The notes under the pieces were generated by a model, which worked only from the letters and a program-made list of their open reading frames with translations, had not been told where the DNA came from and did not search any database. Shown here in pieces: positions 52,401 through 62,580 of a DNA stretch of 64,000 nt. Each line of letters opens with the position of its first letter. The stretch's first letter is position 1. Source of the DNA: Amblyornis subalaris (taxonomy: Eukaryota > Chordata > Aves > Passeriformes > Ptilonorhynchidae); the NCBI GenBank assembly GCA_018881555.1, contig JACAXG010000069.1, positions 1,240,001 to 1,304,000 of the forward strand, in the 5' to 3' direction. The translations under genes were made by a program, and so were the position numbers.

Positions 52401-55109
52401 ACATGCTTCAGACATCTGACGCATTAGATGTCCATTTACATACCAGCTTTGCATTTTTAAGAGTTTACTTTTAGAATGCTAAATTTTTAAGATTTAATCT
52501 TAGAAGAAAATACAATCAACTCAACCTACATAATTTGTAAGACTTTTTACTAATTTTTACAGGATCTCACTGTATGTCTTGACTCCACATGGGGGCCTTG
52601 TTTTATAGAGAACCTGACATTGTATTTATGTCACATTCCGAAGTCAATAAAATCTAACAATACACATTTGCAATTCCCACTCTTCCCACACTCCACCTTC
52701 TAAGTCCTATTCTACTGGCACAATACACTACACATATGGTTATCAAATGTTGCTTAACCTACGTGCTAGAAAAGTCAAGACACAATAAAAGGATCAGTGC
52801 CCAGAACCTCAGCTGGTGTAAATTATCATAGCAGTGTGGAAGTGATGTTACTAAATTGATATACGTAAGCTGAGTAACCAGGCCCTGCTGAAAGCTTTTC
52901 TATGTTCTATTACTGAACCTCATCATCTAGTCAGTTCACCACACACGTGAACGTAAGATCTATAGGAAAACTTAGATACTATAATATATGAAAACAGAGT
53001 AATCTCTATTGTTCAACAAGAAAAAAAAAGCTGATTGAAAGCATTATTTTTAATTCAAATTCAAACTTTTACTGCCAAATTTCATCAACACAAAAAAGCT
53101 TCCATCCCACTGTGACTAATGTGTTGTAAACAAACACAAAATTTAGATACTCACATTACCAGGCTGGTAACTGGACAGTTTAATGAATAAAATGTTTTTT
53201 CATTCATTGCTGAACAATTTTGCTGTGACAAAAACTGTAATAAAACATGTATATTATATCCAATCAAAGGCTGCCTGGTTTTGTCAGTGTCCCTACTAGT
53301 CTAAATTTTTGAAAGACTTTTACAGAATTAACCAAGTTTTACTGCAAAAGGGTGACTGGTGAAGGTTTGAATTAAACTAAAATAATCTAATTTGCTGAAT
53401 CCATGTATTAACCATAAGACATGGTTCATTCATCCATTCCAAATCTGCATGGACAAGAAACAAAGTAGTAATGGGATACTGGGGTATCCCATATTCATGT
53501 TATTAAAGTTGCATTGAGCTGTGATGCTGGAATTATCTTTTCAGACATCATAAAGATCTGCCTTTTGGAGCAACTGTTTAGAAGATGCAGGAGAGAGAGG
53601 CAATTTCGATTGCTGACTCCATGAACAACAGACAAGCTGCCTGTAACAATTCTTGCACAAATTCAATATATTTGGAGAAGTGAAAAAGCCGAGAATCCTT
53701 TACATAGCATTAAGTTTTAAAAAGGGAAACTACATAAAATGAGAAACTTAAAGAAAATTAACTATGCAGCTAAAAAGGTAAAATGCTTGCAGGTGGCACA
53801 GAAAAAAATACCATAATTAGAGGTTCAGAGTATATTTATACTGCTACAGAAGACTTTAAAATAAACAAAGCGCTTTCAACAGTTGCAGTAAGGAAAAGGA
53901 TGGTATTAGAGGTAAAAGAAGGCATGTCTAAAAGAAGAAAAGAGAAAACAAAAGAAAGGAAATTCTGGCAAATTAAATAGAAACCACAAATGTTGACCTA
54001 CTAACCACAGAGTAGAACTCATTGCTTAAATCACCACTGATGCTAAAAAGTCAATAGAAATCCACTCTAGTTTATGTTGGTGTGCTGACTGCAAACTGCA
54101 CAGCCTCTTGAGCTGCTACATGTACTTTTCTGATGGTTCTTTCCTGAGTATAGTGTTTTATAAGATTGTGTGCACTGGACTGATAGCCACTTAATCTTAA
54201 ATCAACTAGCTCAATCCACTGTCATACGGGAGTTCACATTTTTTTTCCCTAAAAGTCTGCTAAAATACTCCTTATCTGACACCACAATTGGCTAAAAAGG
54301 ACCTCCTGTCTGACCAGAGCAGCTGCTGTAATGTGCACAACTGTCAGCCAAAGTTTTGTAACATTTATTCATCCTACAGAGACACTTCACTTCTCCTGAA
54401 AAGATACTTCATGTGTGCCTGCTCGTATGCTTCTTCATAACCGTGATCTCATCCTTGTCTAGAGGGATCCTTGTAATGCACCTATGCATCATACGCACTC
54501 CTCCTAAAGCACCTGTACCTCATATTTATTGATTCCATACGCAATATCTCTTACACGACAGGGAGGGGAATGAAAGTGCCTCAGCTGATGAGAAGGGATG
54601 GTGACGTGCTATGGTCTGGAGCAACCTATGCACAGGGTTACTCCTGGGAATGCCAGCTGAAGTCGAACAACACTATCAGCCATAGAAATGTTGTTATATT
54701 CTTGCTATTCGAAGATACATATGTCACTGCTCACTGACTTTAGTGTGCCAAGGAATCCAAAGTCTATATGTACAAAGTTAAAAATTTGCAACGGGTCCAT
54801 TAAGTACATATTATGATAATCAGATATCAGTAATTGAGCTGCCTTTCTTTTTTTTTTTAATTTTAAAATATGACCTGCTGAAGTAAAATCAAAAGAAAAA
54901 ACAAATCTGTCTTTTTCAGCATATCTATGTGATGGCAGGGTAAGCAATTTCTCTAGACAAGATTACAAACCCACAAGAAACCTTTTAGTACAACATCTCA
55001 CAAGTAGTGGTGAATGTTTTACAAATTAGTATTTCTAGTTTGTACAGCTTTCCAGTGTTTTAATTTTTTTTTTTTTTTTTTAAAATTTTGCCTTTTTTAA
55101 AAAGACTAC
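49454..55109 (-). other. 5.7-kb intron, no exon found
   Basis: Largest intron of the visible gene. I checked donor-like sites around 50,467, 51,247, 52,216, 53,157 and 54,632 and found no frame-compatible exon. A minus-strand AG with a strong pyrimidine tract at 54,878 opens a 57-codon frame but has no donor and begins in an A-rich stretch. The rest is unique AT-rich DNA. Confidence 0.5.
55064..55081. repeat. T homopolymer, 18 bases
   Basis: T run just downstream, in gene orientation, of the 55,110-55,180 exon; on the transcript it is an A run shortly after the splice donor. Confidence 0.8.
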
Positions 55110-55180
55110 CCGAAACATGTCCAACTGAGCTTTGTACTTAGCTTTGTAAGAGACCCGGATGATATTTTTGGCTCCTAAGT
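55110..55180 (-). CDS. coding exon
   Basis: 71 bp, two leading bases, ending in phase 0. It encodes LGAKNIIRVSYKAKYKAQLD followed by MFR. The acceptor is GACTATTCCTCTTTGTAAAG, the donor TTTCGG|GTAGTC. The segment is strongly basic (five Lys and two Arg in 23 residues) with three aromatics, like a positively charged strand or helix that could touch nucleic acid; that role is only inference. The leading AC joins the G of the upstream microexon to give GAC (Asp). Confidence 0.76.
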
Positions 55181-55806
55181 CTTTACAAAGAGGAATAGTC
55201 ACTTAAAATAATGCACACAGTACTTTGTGCACTTTTCCATCCTTGTTATGTCCAGTGGCCACAAGTCACAACACTTTTCAGATTGCAAGTGATTGCTGAA
55301 AGAAATGTATTTTAACGAAGATAACTAACTATTCAGAATGAAGAAATAGGATGCCTGACAAATCAGTATAGCCACACAATTTCAAAGAGAGAGCACAGAG
55401 TACTGGCAAATGCAAGTGTGACACAAGAAAAGGTGAAGTGAGCTAGAGAGCTGGAAGATTTTTAAAATGTATTAATTGGTTTTTTTACAGATAGACAGAG
55501 CCATGTTATTATGGGTCTGGGACAAATAAGATGGATGAGAGTGAGAACAGAAAGCTGTAGAGGTTGCAAAAGTATCACTGAGATTTTTACGTGGATGGAA
55601 GCAAAGACAGGCTTTGAGAAGCTACTAGAATCTACTAGCTCTTTGCACAAGTCTTTACCACACAACAGTGTACTACAGTGCATTAGATTCTTCTGGTTAG
55701 ATTCTGTTATTTTGTACAAAAGAAATAGTAAATCTTGTGTAGCTGCCAAAAACATTCACTTTTACTTTGCCTTCCATGTCTTATTCACCCAGGATACTCT
55801 CTTTAC

Positions 55807-55829
55807 CTAAGCATGTGTTTTTCTCACAA
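55807..55829 (-). CDS. 23-nt microexon
   Basis: T TGT GAG AAA AAC ACA TGC TTA G: one base to finish a codon, seven codons (CEKNTCL) and one base left over. Both splice sites are strong: acceptor CTTATTTCTATTTCTTCCAG, donor CTTAG|GTAAAG. The left base of the upstream exon pair (AG+T) gives Ser, and the leftover G plus AC of the next exon gives Asp, so the frame is kept. The other two frames contain stops. Skipping it would shift the frame because 23 is not a multiple of three, so it should be constitutive. Confidence 0.7.
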
Positions 55830-56930
55830 CTGGAAGAAATAGAAATAAGATGACAAGAGCAGCAACATATCTATATAGAGAAAAACAGACTTATAGATGA
55901 AGATTCATATAACCATATAACTGGAAAAACAAGACAAAGGCTCACAATTATCCAACGCTAGAGTAAGTGAAACAGCATCTCTTCTTGAGTGACAAGGGAA
56001 ACAAGGAGAACAGAGAAGAGGGTACTGTACCAAAATGTATGCAAGGAAAGCACAGTAAAATATTTTTCTTTGACACAGCTTTAATTCTGTATTTTACTTC
56101 AAAGAATTACTCAGAAGTGAAAATGAGACATCACATTCTTTAAGTTACTGCTCCTTTTGCGTTCTCTCTTACCCACTATGTTTTATTAAGTACTTTGGGT
56201 TGCCACAGATACTGTCTGACAGTTACATACTTAGAGGTAAAGTGCTTAAACGCAAAATCCTAAAGAGTAATGCTGAAAATTAGCCCTGGTTAAAGATAGC
56301 TATTTGGAGGACATCTAAAATTCACATATCTTTTTTCCTCCACATAGAGTACAGACACAAAAATTTACTGCATATAAGAACAATGTTTCTATTTTAGTGT
56401 ATTCTTAGTACACCCAAGTATATTCTTAAGCTATACCAAAAATGACTGATTGAATTTAAGATCAATTTAAACGTAGGATAACTTGTTTAAATTACTATCA
56501 TTGCCCTAATCTATTAACAAAAAATATAAAATGGAACACATCCAAAGATAATTTTACAGGAAACCTACCGAAAGATTCTACTACACCGCCACTCATCTCC
56601 TCTCTACCGTCTCTCACTCAGGTTTGTTTTTGTTACAACTTCAGTTAAATAGCATAGGGAATACAAATAACTAGTAGAGACTCAACACTCAAGACCTTTA
56701 GGAGACATCTTTCAGAGCCTTACAGAGTTTTTGTAGCACCCTTCTTTTTTAAATAGACTGTAGGTACTCACGGTTTACTTCAGAATATAACACTACTGAC
56801 AGAGTATGCTGATTTCAGCAGCAAAATATGCTAGCTTTAACTACAGATTGTGGTTTGAACTAGTAATAAAACCTGACATACACATACACAAGTGCTGAGA
56901 TTTTACCCTCCCCAACCCAAAAAAGTTTAC

Positions 56931-57023
56931 CTGTGATGTTGAATGCCAAAGTAACCTTTACAATAATGAGAAGTCCAAAGATCAATCCTTATTATGATAT
57001 CCCTTCCGCAAATAGCATGTTTT
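56931..57023 (-). CDS. coding exon with Cys/His cluster
   Basis: 93 bp, one leading base, 30 codons and two bases left. It encodes KHAICGRDIIIRIDLWTSHY followed by CKGYFGIQHH. The donor CACAG|GTAAAC is strong; the acceptor is CTGTTTAACTGTTATCTGAACAG. Alternating hydrophobic residues in DIIIRIDLW suggest a beta strand. Cys and His residues here and in the following microexon (C-x15-C, HH, then C-x4-C) could bind a metal or form disulfides; this is a guess from spacing. It is one of the best-supported exons. Confidence 0.85.
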
Positions 57024-57872
57024 CTGTTCAGATAACAGTTAAACAGTATTTTCTGGAGAAGTGCATGTGTGATGATTCATCTGCGTTTGCCTGAACATGT
57101 ATATAAATCTACCACTTGAATAAATAACATCTGTATACCGTGCCCACGTCTGCAAAGCACCAAAACACTGTATGGACATGTACTCTTGTATCAGCAGCAA
57201 GGAACAGGATTTCTAAGGGCTTTGTGGTTGGCTCCCCATACTCACACTCCTGACACTGTTCCAAGTTAACAGTCGGTGTGAACACAAAAGAAAAGCCACT
57301 CGGCAGTGGTTCTGCGAGATGTGTGCTCCCAGAAGCAGAGACAGACAGCGGTCATGCCTATTTCACTTGTTCCTCACCAGCTACAGAACACAGAGTACAA
57401 ATGTAGAATGGTTTCAACCTCCCTTTCAGGTCCTTTGCCAATGGGAGAATTATTTGTTATACAAAATCCACATAGAGGCAATGAAAGCCCAGAACTAACT
57501 GCAATTAACCATTTCTTGTTCAAAAGCAGAATCTTTGTAATAAATCCATTTTGAAAAAGTTAATATAAAATAGTTCTTAAGCAGAAAGTGTTCCCAGAGA
57601 CCATGCTACTGCCAGGTTCAGTTCCTGGCTGTCAGAATGCCACAGGCTCTGTGACCCTCCCAGCTTCTCCAGCACCACGAACTTCTGTGGAATCTTTCTG
57701 AGGATTTCTTCCTGCCCTGTGGTTAGAGGATGCAAATCTGTACTTTGGGTTTTCTAGGTCCATGCTCTGGAAAGTTTAATGCTTCCAAACTCACAGCAAG
57801 CCACCACTTCAAACTACTATTCCAGGCAGCTGCAGACTCATATCTGTTTCTTGATATTTTTTAACTCTCCAC

Positions 57873-58061
57873 CTAGAATTATGCCAGAACCCCATCATGT
57901 TCTCTGACCAAGGCTTGCTTGAGTAAGGCCTCCCAATGCTTTCAGATTTCTTCATAAAGTACAACGATACCAAGAGGAGCATTACACAGCTCAATTCAGA
58001 CACAGTCCTGTACACAGGGGTAGACAGAACATCCATGTGCAAAACAAATTTGCCACTAACT
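57873..58061 (-). CDS. coding exon, longest in the set
   Basis: 189 bp, one leading base, 62 codons, two bases left. The acceptor GCATTTCCTATCATTTTAG is very good; the donor TTCTAG|GTGGAG is weaker but gives the phase needed by the next exon (AG+A = Arg). It starts VSGKFVLHMDVLSTP, has a hydrophobic run SCVMLLLVSLYFMKK, then SIGRPYSSKPW and ENMMGFWHNS. The hydrophobic run is too short and too closely followed by KK to be a sure membrane helix; a buried helix is more likely. The open frame continues past the donor for about 20 codons. Confidence 0.8.
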
Positions 58062-58294
58062 CTAAAATGATAGGAAATGCATGAGCAATCACAGATATCG
58101 AAAAGAAGTGACTACTTTATAGGAAGAGAGGATGTTTTAAGCCAAGTAAAAGAGAAGTAATATTAGTAAACTAATGCAGACATTTGCAGCAATGGTGCTG
58201 GAAAAGCCACAGATGACCAAATGGATTTGGAGCAGATGAGTGAATGCAATGAGATGCTGAAGAAGTGTATTGTTCTTTTGACTCTTGAACTTAC

Positions 58295-58380
58295 AGGTAA
58301 TAGGCTAGAATCTTTCTGTTTTTCAAGCGCCAGCATTATTCCTGCCATTACCATAGGTTGCAGCAAGGCATTCTAGCTTC
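58295..58380 (-). other. possible cassette exon that would disrupt the frame
   Basis: An 86-bp segment with a good acceptor (GACTTTGCAG) and an excellent donor (TTACCT|GTAAGT), lying between the 59.2-kb and 58.0-kb exons. If spliced in after 59,200-59,238 it would read RKLECLAATYG... and hit TGA within the exon. An inner AG would open NALLQPMVMAGIMLALEKQ in phase 0, which does not fit either neighbour. It may be a decoy, a nonsense-mediated-decay cassette, or a true exon in a chain I have misread. Confidence 0.3.
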
Positions 58381-58544
58381 CTGCAAAGTCTTTTAGTAAA
58401 CATATTCCATGGGAAGTGATAAGAAAACAAGTAATGGATATTTTTCTCTTACTGCATCAAGATATCACTTCCCTACACTATATTGATCCACTCTTCAAGG
58501 AGAGAATTACATAATAGGCAGTTGATCAAGAGTTGCCCCACAGT

Positions 58545-58838
58545 ATCATAAAATGGCTTGGGTTGGAAGAAATCTTAAAGATCATTCTATTCCAACCCCC
58601 TTGCCATGGGCAGAGATGCCTTCCAGTAGACCAGGTTCCCCAAAGCCCCATGCCACCTGGCCTTGAACACTTCTAGGGATGAGGCATCCACAGCTTCTCT
58701 GGGCAACCTGTTCCAATTTACCACCCTCGTGGCAAATAATTTCTTCCTAATACCTAACTTAAACCTGCTCTTTTTCACTTTAAAGCCATTCCCCCTTGTC
58801 GTATCACTACATGCCCTTGTAAAATATTCCTCTCTTCT
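58545..58838 (-). mobile_element. CR1 LINE 3' fragment in an intron
   Basis: Reverse-complement CR1: starting at its 3' tail TATCATAAAATGGCTTGGGT, then TTGGAAGAAATCTTAAAGAT, CCAACCCCCTTGCCATGGGC, GCCTTGAACACTTCTAGGGA, GGGCAACCTGTTCCAATTTA and CATTCCCCCTTGTCGTATCA. It lies in the same orientation as the host gene, within the intron between the 59.2-kb and 58.0-kb exons. It is 5'-truncated and old. The open frame 58,587-58,778 is CR1 sequence. Confidence 0.95.
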
Positions 58839-59199
58839 CTCTAAAGAATGGCCAAATTCTGACTGACAGCATTTGTAAAATTTATGGTCTCCTTAAAGGA
58901 GAGCTACTGATAGCAATTGAAGAAGCTTGAAACAGGATTTGTAATAAAGCTATTGCTATTGCTACTTTGAATGAATTAAAGCTTTCCTTTGTACACACCA
59001 ACTGTGGAGTACCTTTAAGTCATTGAAAAGCCAGATTATTTCTGAAGAAAAGCACCTGGAGGCAGGTGCTATGTCCTAGTAATGCCCCAATTATCATGAC
59101 TGTATCCACGAAAAAAACCAAACTAGATACTTGTTAAGTGATTCCAGCAGAAAGGGAAACCTGACGTTCACAAACTGACAGGCAGCTCCTTCCCTCTAC

Positions 59200-59238
59200 C
59201 GTTGGATCTGACTCAAAGTTTTACCAACAGTGTTACAC
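59200..59238 (-). CDS. short coding exon
   Basis: 39 bp, one leading base, 12 codons (CNTVGKTLSQIQ), two bases left (CG) that join the next exon's A to make Arg. The acceptor is TTTTCAGTGCTTTGCTTACCGCAG, good; the donor CAACG|GTAGAG is moderate. Continuity across the junction (TLSQIQ-R-VSGKFV) reads naturally. The short length means chance cannot be ruled out, but the phase match on both sides supports it. Confidence 0.55.
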
Positions 59239-59998
59239 CTGCGGTAAGCAAAGCACTGAAAAGGAAATCATGTATAGGAAATATATAGCTGACATTAATT
59301 TTTTATGAGGCTGAGAAGATTAATACCAGTTGACCAAAAATATCTTAATGCAACAGATTTTTCTAAGCATTCTCCACTCATCTTAGAGAGTAGCCTATCT
59401 GTTCAAAACTGTGGTCTAATAAAGGTAAAATCACCTTTTTAAATTCTGGGGTTCTGGTGCTCAAGAGAAGTCAGAATTCTGCACATTTGCAATTGCTAAT
59501 TGAGTTTTCCCTACATTAGAAATCACCATAGGCTGTTTGCTGACCACTACTGACAAGCTAAAATGTTTTACCCTAGCTTTTACAGAACATACTCAAAGTT
59601 TGTACCATTCTACTACTTTTTGATAATGAACTGTTATACATGACTATAGCTAAAAAGACCTTAACTAAATACTCCTTACCAAGCCAGGAAAGGTTCTATA
59701 TAGTGAAGTTAATGAGTTTAAGTTCCAAACTCACCTATAAGAAACAACCAATTATCCTGTCTGAAACACAGGCTTGTAAAACTCTCAGTTACTTGTAAAA
59801 CGGTCTGCTACACACGAGTAAGATGTTGTTTAAATGACTTGTTTGACTAGATGCATTCACCGTGAAATTGATTCTTTTAAAGCATTATTTTTAAACTTGA
59901 TACAAGTTAACTGCATAAACTGAAAATGGGAAAAAAATCTGGCATTATAAAGCATAGGTTGCAGCATGAGTTTAGTATTTTATGAGGTCGAGGGTTAC

Positions 59999-60069
59999 TT
60001 GAATGAGAAACCCATCAAGAACAAGTAGCCATTTGTGAGGCAGTAATTGAAAGGTTTAATACGATTAAA
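59999..60069 (-). CDS. coding exon with weak acceptor
   Basis: 71 bp, phase 0 start, 23 codons, two bases left (AA, completing Lys with the next exon's G). It encodes FNRIKPFNYCLTNGYLFLMG followed by FSF. The donor TTCAA|GTAACC is fair. The acceptor GCAGAATAG lacks a pyrimidine tract, though TACTAGAC about 30 bases upstream resembles a branch point. The frame is closed by a TAG ending exactly at the acceptor, so the exon cannot start earlier. It is hydrophobic and aromatic-rich, and the least certain link in the chain. Confidence 0.48.
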
Positions 60070-61900
60070 CTATTCTGCCATTTCTATGCCAAGATGTCTA
60101 GTATAGGATCTAGTGTTACATCACCACAGCCTGTGCAGCTCCAAGGTATTACAAAGGCAATAAAACAACAAATATAATATCCTTCAACCATAAGCACCAA
60201 AAAAAAAATCTGAGTTGTGACTTTTCTATAGTCTGAGAGTAGCGCTATATCATAGCTTTACACTTGACACTTCCAGTTAGATTTAGTATTACTATTCTAT
60301 TATGCCTATTATGCAGTGGGTGGCATGAGAAGGGGATAACTAGCAACAGGTTACTGAATATTCCTCAATCTCCAGCTCAGAGATGCATTTTTCAGCTTTA
60401 CAGTGGTCCAGTTTTCAAAGAAAAAGAAACCATTGCAAGGAGGTCATGGATTTGAATATATATATTAAAAAAACCCCAAAGCTAAAAATATGTTCTTCAA
60501 TAACATTTTAGATTAGAATGTTTAGTATGGTCCTATAAATTCGGGAAGATAGATCATGCCAGGGTTACTGAAAAGACTAGAAATTGCAAAGTAAGGTTTT
60601 ATGTTTGCTTCCATAACTGGAAAATGGTTCTATTGTTTAATAATGAATCAGCGTACTAACAGTATGTTGCTAATAATTCACAGATGCTTTAGTGACTTAT
60701 AACAAAGAAGGTCTCCTTAGTAAGACCTAGAATTTGAAATATTAATAATATAACATTTCCAACTGTCTTCTCAAAAAAGAAATTGCCTCCTTACAAGATG
60801 AAGAACTACAAATAGTTTTTAAAAAAATTAATACTACGAAGTGTTTTATACATTGCTCCAAAAAAAGCTGGGAAAGATGCTATGCAGTCTGCTGCAAAAC
60901 TGTTTTAGAGACTGATAGAGTTCTCAAGACTTCAAATAAATAAGTATTTGCACACTGTACAGCAGTTTACTCAACATGCTGTGAAGAGTGCCACCAGCCA
61001 CGCTGTTTTATAAGCCCAGTTGTAGACAGATTAACAGAAAGGACAGTGTCATCATCATGTCAGTCAGACCACAGGCAGTGCAGCAGGAATTGGAGAGGGG
61101 AAGTAAAGAGAGGTGAGAAGAGATCAACCATATAAAATGGCTTTAGATGACTTACAAGCAATAAAACATCCTGCTTCTAAAGATGTCTAATCCATCACAG
61201 CAGAAATGACTTCATATCAAAAAAATTCCTGTCCAGCTGGTAGTGTATCAGCTTGATGTTTGCCAGCTAGAAAGCATAAATCTGCAAAAGGCCTTGACAC
61301 ATTTGAAGTAGAGTATACTGAAAAGCGGACAATGTTCAGAAAATCAAGATGAAACAGTGACATTTGTGACAGAAACCAAAAAATGTTTCCTTTGTTTCTT
61401 TGACAAGAGTTATAATGTATTAACAGGATCTGTTAGTAAAAAGAAGGTATAAATGCAATCAACTGGGTTTAGATTAAAGACAAATGCAAGACAAACAAGT
61501 ACAACTGGATCCTATAAAAAATCCACTGTCCGGTGGTCCACTAAGATCTTCAGCTACTCTTGTGGGAAGGGAAAGAGCAGCTCTGCTCACTTTATACAAA
61601 ACATATCCAAGACCATAATGCTTCTAGTAGGATTTGTGTACTCCATTTTTAGTTAAAGGTTAACATATCTGACTTTTCCAAATTTTATCAGAACTATTAG
61701 ATAAAACACAAAGTTCTTTAGCTTTGTCTGTTTTTACCGATACAGTATATGAAGAGAAAAAGCCAATGACACTACATTTGAAGTAATATTGTTCTATTAA
61801 TATAGCCTGGACACTCACAAGCGTATATAAACCAACCTTTATTTCTGTGAACTCAGTGTCATTTACATTGCACAATGAATTTTCTAACCTAAAGGGCAAC

Positions 61901-61906
61901 CATGAA
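61901..61906 (+). repeat. left target-site duplication of the LTR
   Basis: CATGAA directly before the LTR's TG; the same six bases follow its CA at 62,575-62,580. A 6-bp duplication is typical of alpha- and betaretrovirus-like integrases. Confidence 0.92.
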
Positions 61907-62574
61907 TGTGGTGGTGCCTAGGCTCGCAGATAGGCCACCCACACCAGGGACCGAAGAGCCGGTGGGCTAGAGAGCCCTGGTGTTAAAAGGCGCGGAGGTC
62001 TGGATTTGAAGTCTCCCCCTAGGATGATTAGGAAGGTATCTCCCATCCAGGCCCTGCTAAGTTTTGTCCCCCTATTCAGTTGGTTTGTCAATCTATGTTC
62101 CTTATATGGTTCAGTTCTAGCAAGTTCTCCCTCACTCGGTGCCTCATTGGCCTTGTTCCCCTGCTCCTCCCCTCTCCTACCCTCATTGGTTCTACGTATT
62201 GTAGTCCCACCTTTTCTCCTCCCTTTTGCCCTCATGTAATTGGTCCTCAGTGTTCTCTCCGCCCCTGTTTAGTTCGGTATATAATCTTGTGTTCCCCTAT
62301 GCTCGGGGCTCTTCTGCCCTGGACCGCTCGGTGCAAGAAACCTGCTGCTACCTCAGAAGAGTCCACCTCCCAACTCTTTGCCCTCATCTTGAGGTGTTGG
62401 GTGTGTGAGTACCAGCACGACCACCTGTGCTGGTGGGCTGACCAGTGTGTTGGCAGCACTGGTTGTTAGTCCACTGGTTACCACGCACCGCATTGAGGCA
62501 CAGCCGGATGCAGGACTGCTCTCAGGAAGGTTGCGGCCACTGACCAACTAGCCGGACGAGGCCACACCACAACA
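61907..62574 (+). mobile_element. solo LTR of an endogenous retrovirus
   Basis: 668 bp beginning TGTGGTGG and ending CCACAACA, so it has TG...CA ends with imperfect inverted termini, bracketed by identical 6-bp duplications CATGAA. No internal retroviral sequence is present, so the provirus was lost by recombination between its two LTRs. Plus-strand orientation is favoured by three ATTGG (inverted CCAAT) boxes at 62,146, 62,185 and 62,239, a GC box CCGCCCC at 62,259-62,265 and TATATAAT at 62,278-62,285; transcription would start near 62,310. No AATAAA is seen. A weaker TATA-like CATATAAGG exists on the minus strand. It is GC- and CpG-richer than its host intron and antisense to the host gene. 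The clean duplication suggests a fairly young insertion. Confidence 0.92.
62146..62285 (+). promoter_or_regulatory. LTR promoter region
   Basis: Three ATTGG boxes spaced about 40-55 bp apart, a CCGCCCC GC box and a TATATAAT box within 140 bp, in the order expected of a polymerase II promoter. Pyrimidine-rich words such as CTCCTCCCCTCTCCTACCCT and CTCCTCCCTTTTGCCCTC repeat between the boxes. It could still drive plus-strand RNA into 62.6-64 kb. Confidence 0.55.
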
Positions 62575-62580
62575 CATGAA
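62575..62580 (+). repeat. right target-site duplication of the LTR
   Basis: CATGAA, identical to 61,901-61,906, immediately after the LTR's terminal CA. Confidence 0.92.

Noticed and set aside
54705..54877. 57-codon minus-strand frame after a very strong acceptor tract
   Set aside because: It starts in a long A-rich run, has no donor in a suitable phase, and both neighbouring exons already join in frame without it.
55511..55810. 99-codon plus-strand open frame
   Set aside because: It lies opposite the intron beside the microexon and has no start context, splice sites or recognisable motifs.
59735..59760. 26-nt segment with TTTCAG acceptor and ATAG|GTGAGT donor on the minus strand
   Set aside because: Inserting it between the 60.0-kb and 59.2-kb exons shifts the frame to an early stop, while those two exons join in phase without it.
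60401..61450. Search for tRNA, snoRNA or microRNA-like hairpins in the introns
   Set aside because: No A/B box pair, CCA-type tail or long stem was found by eye.
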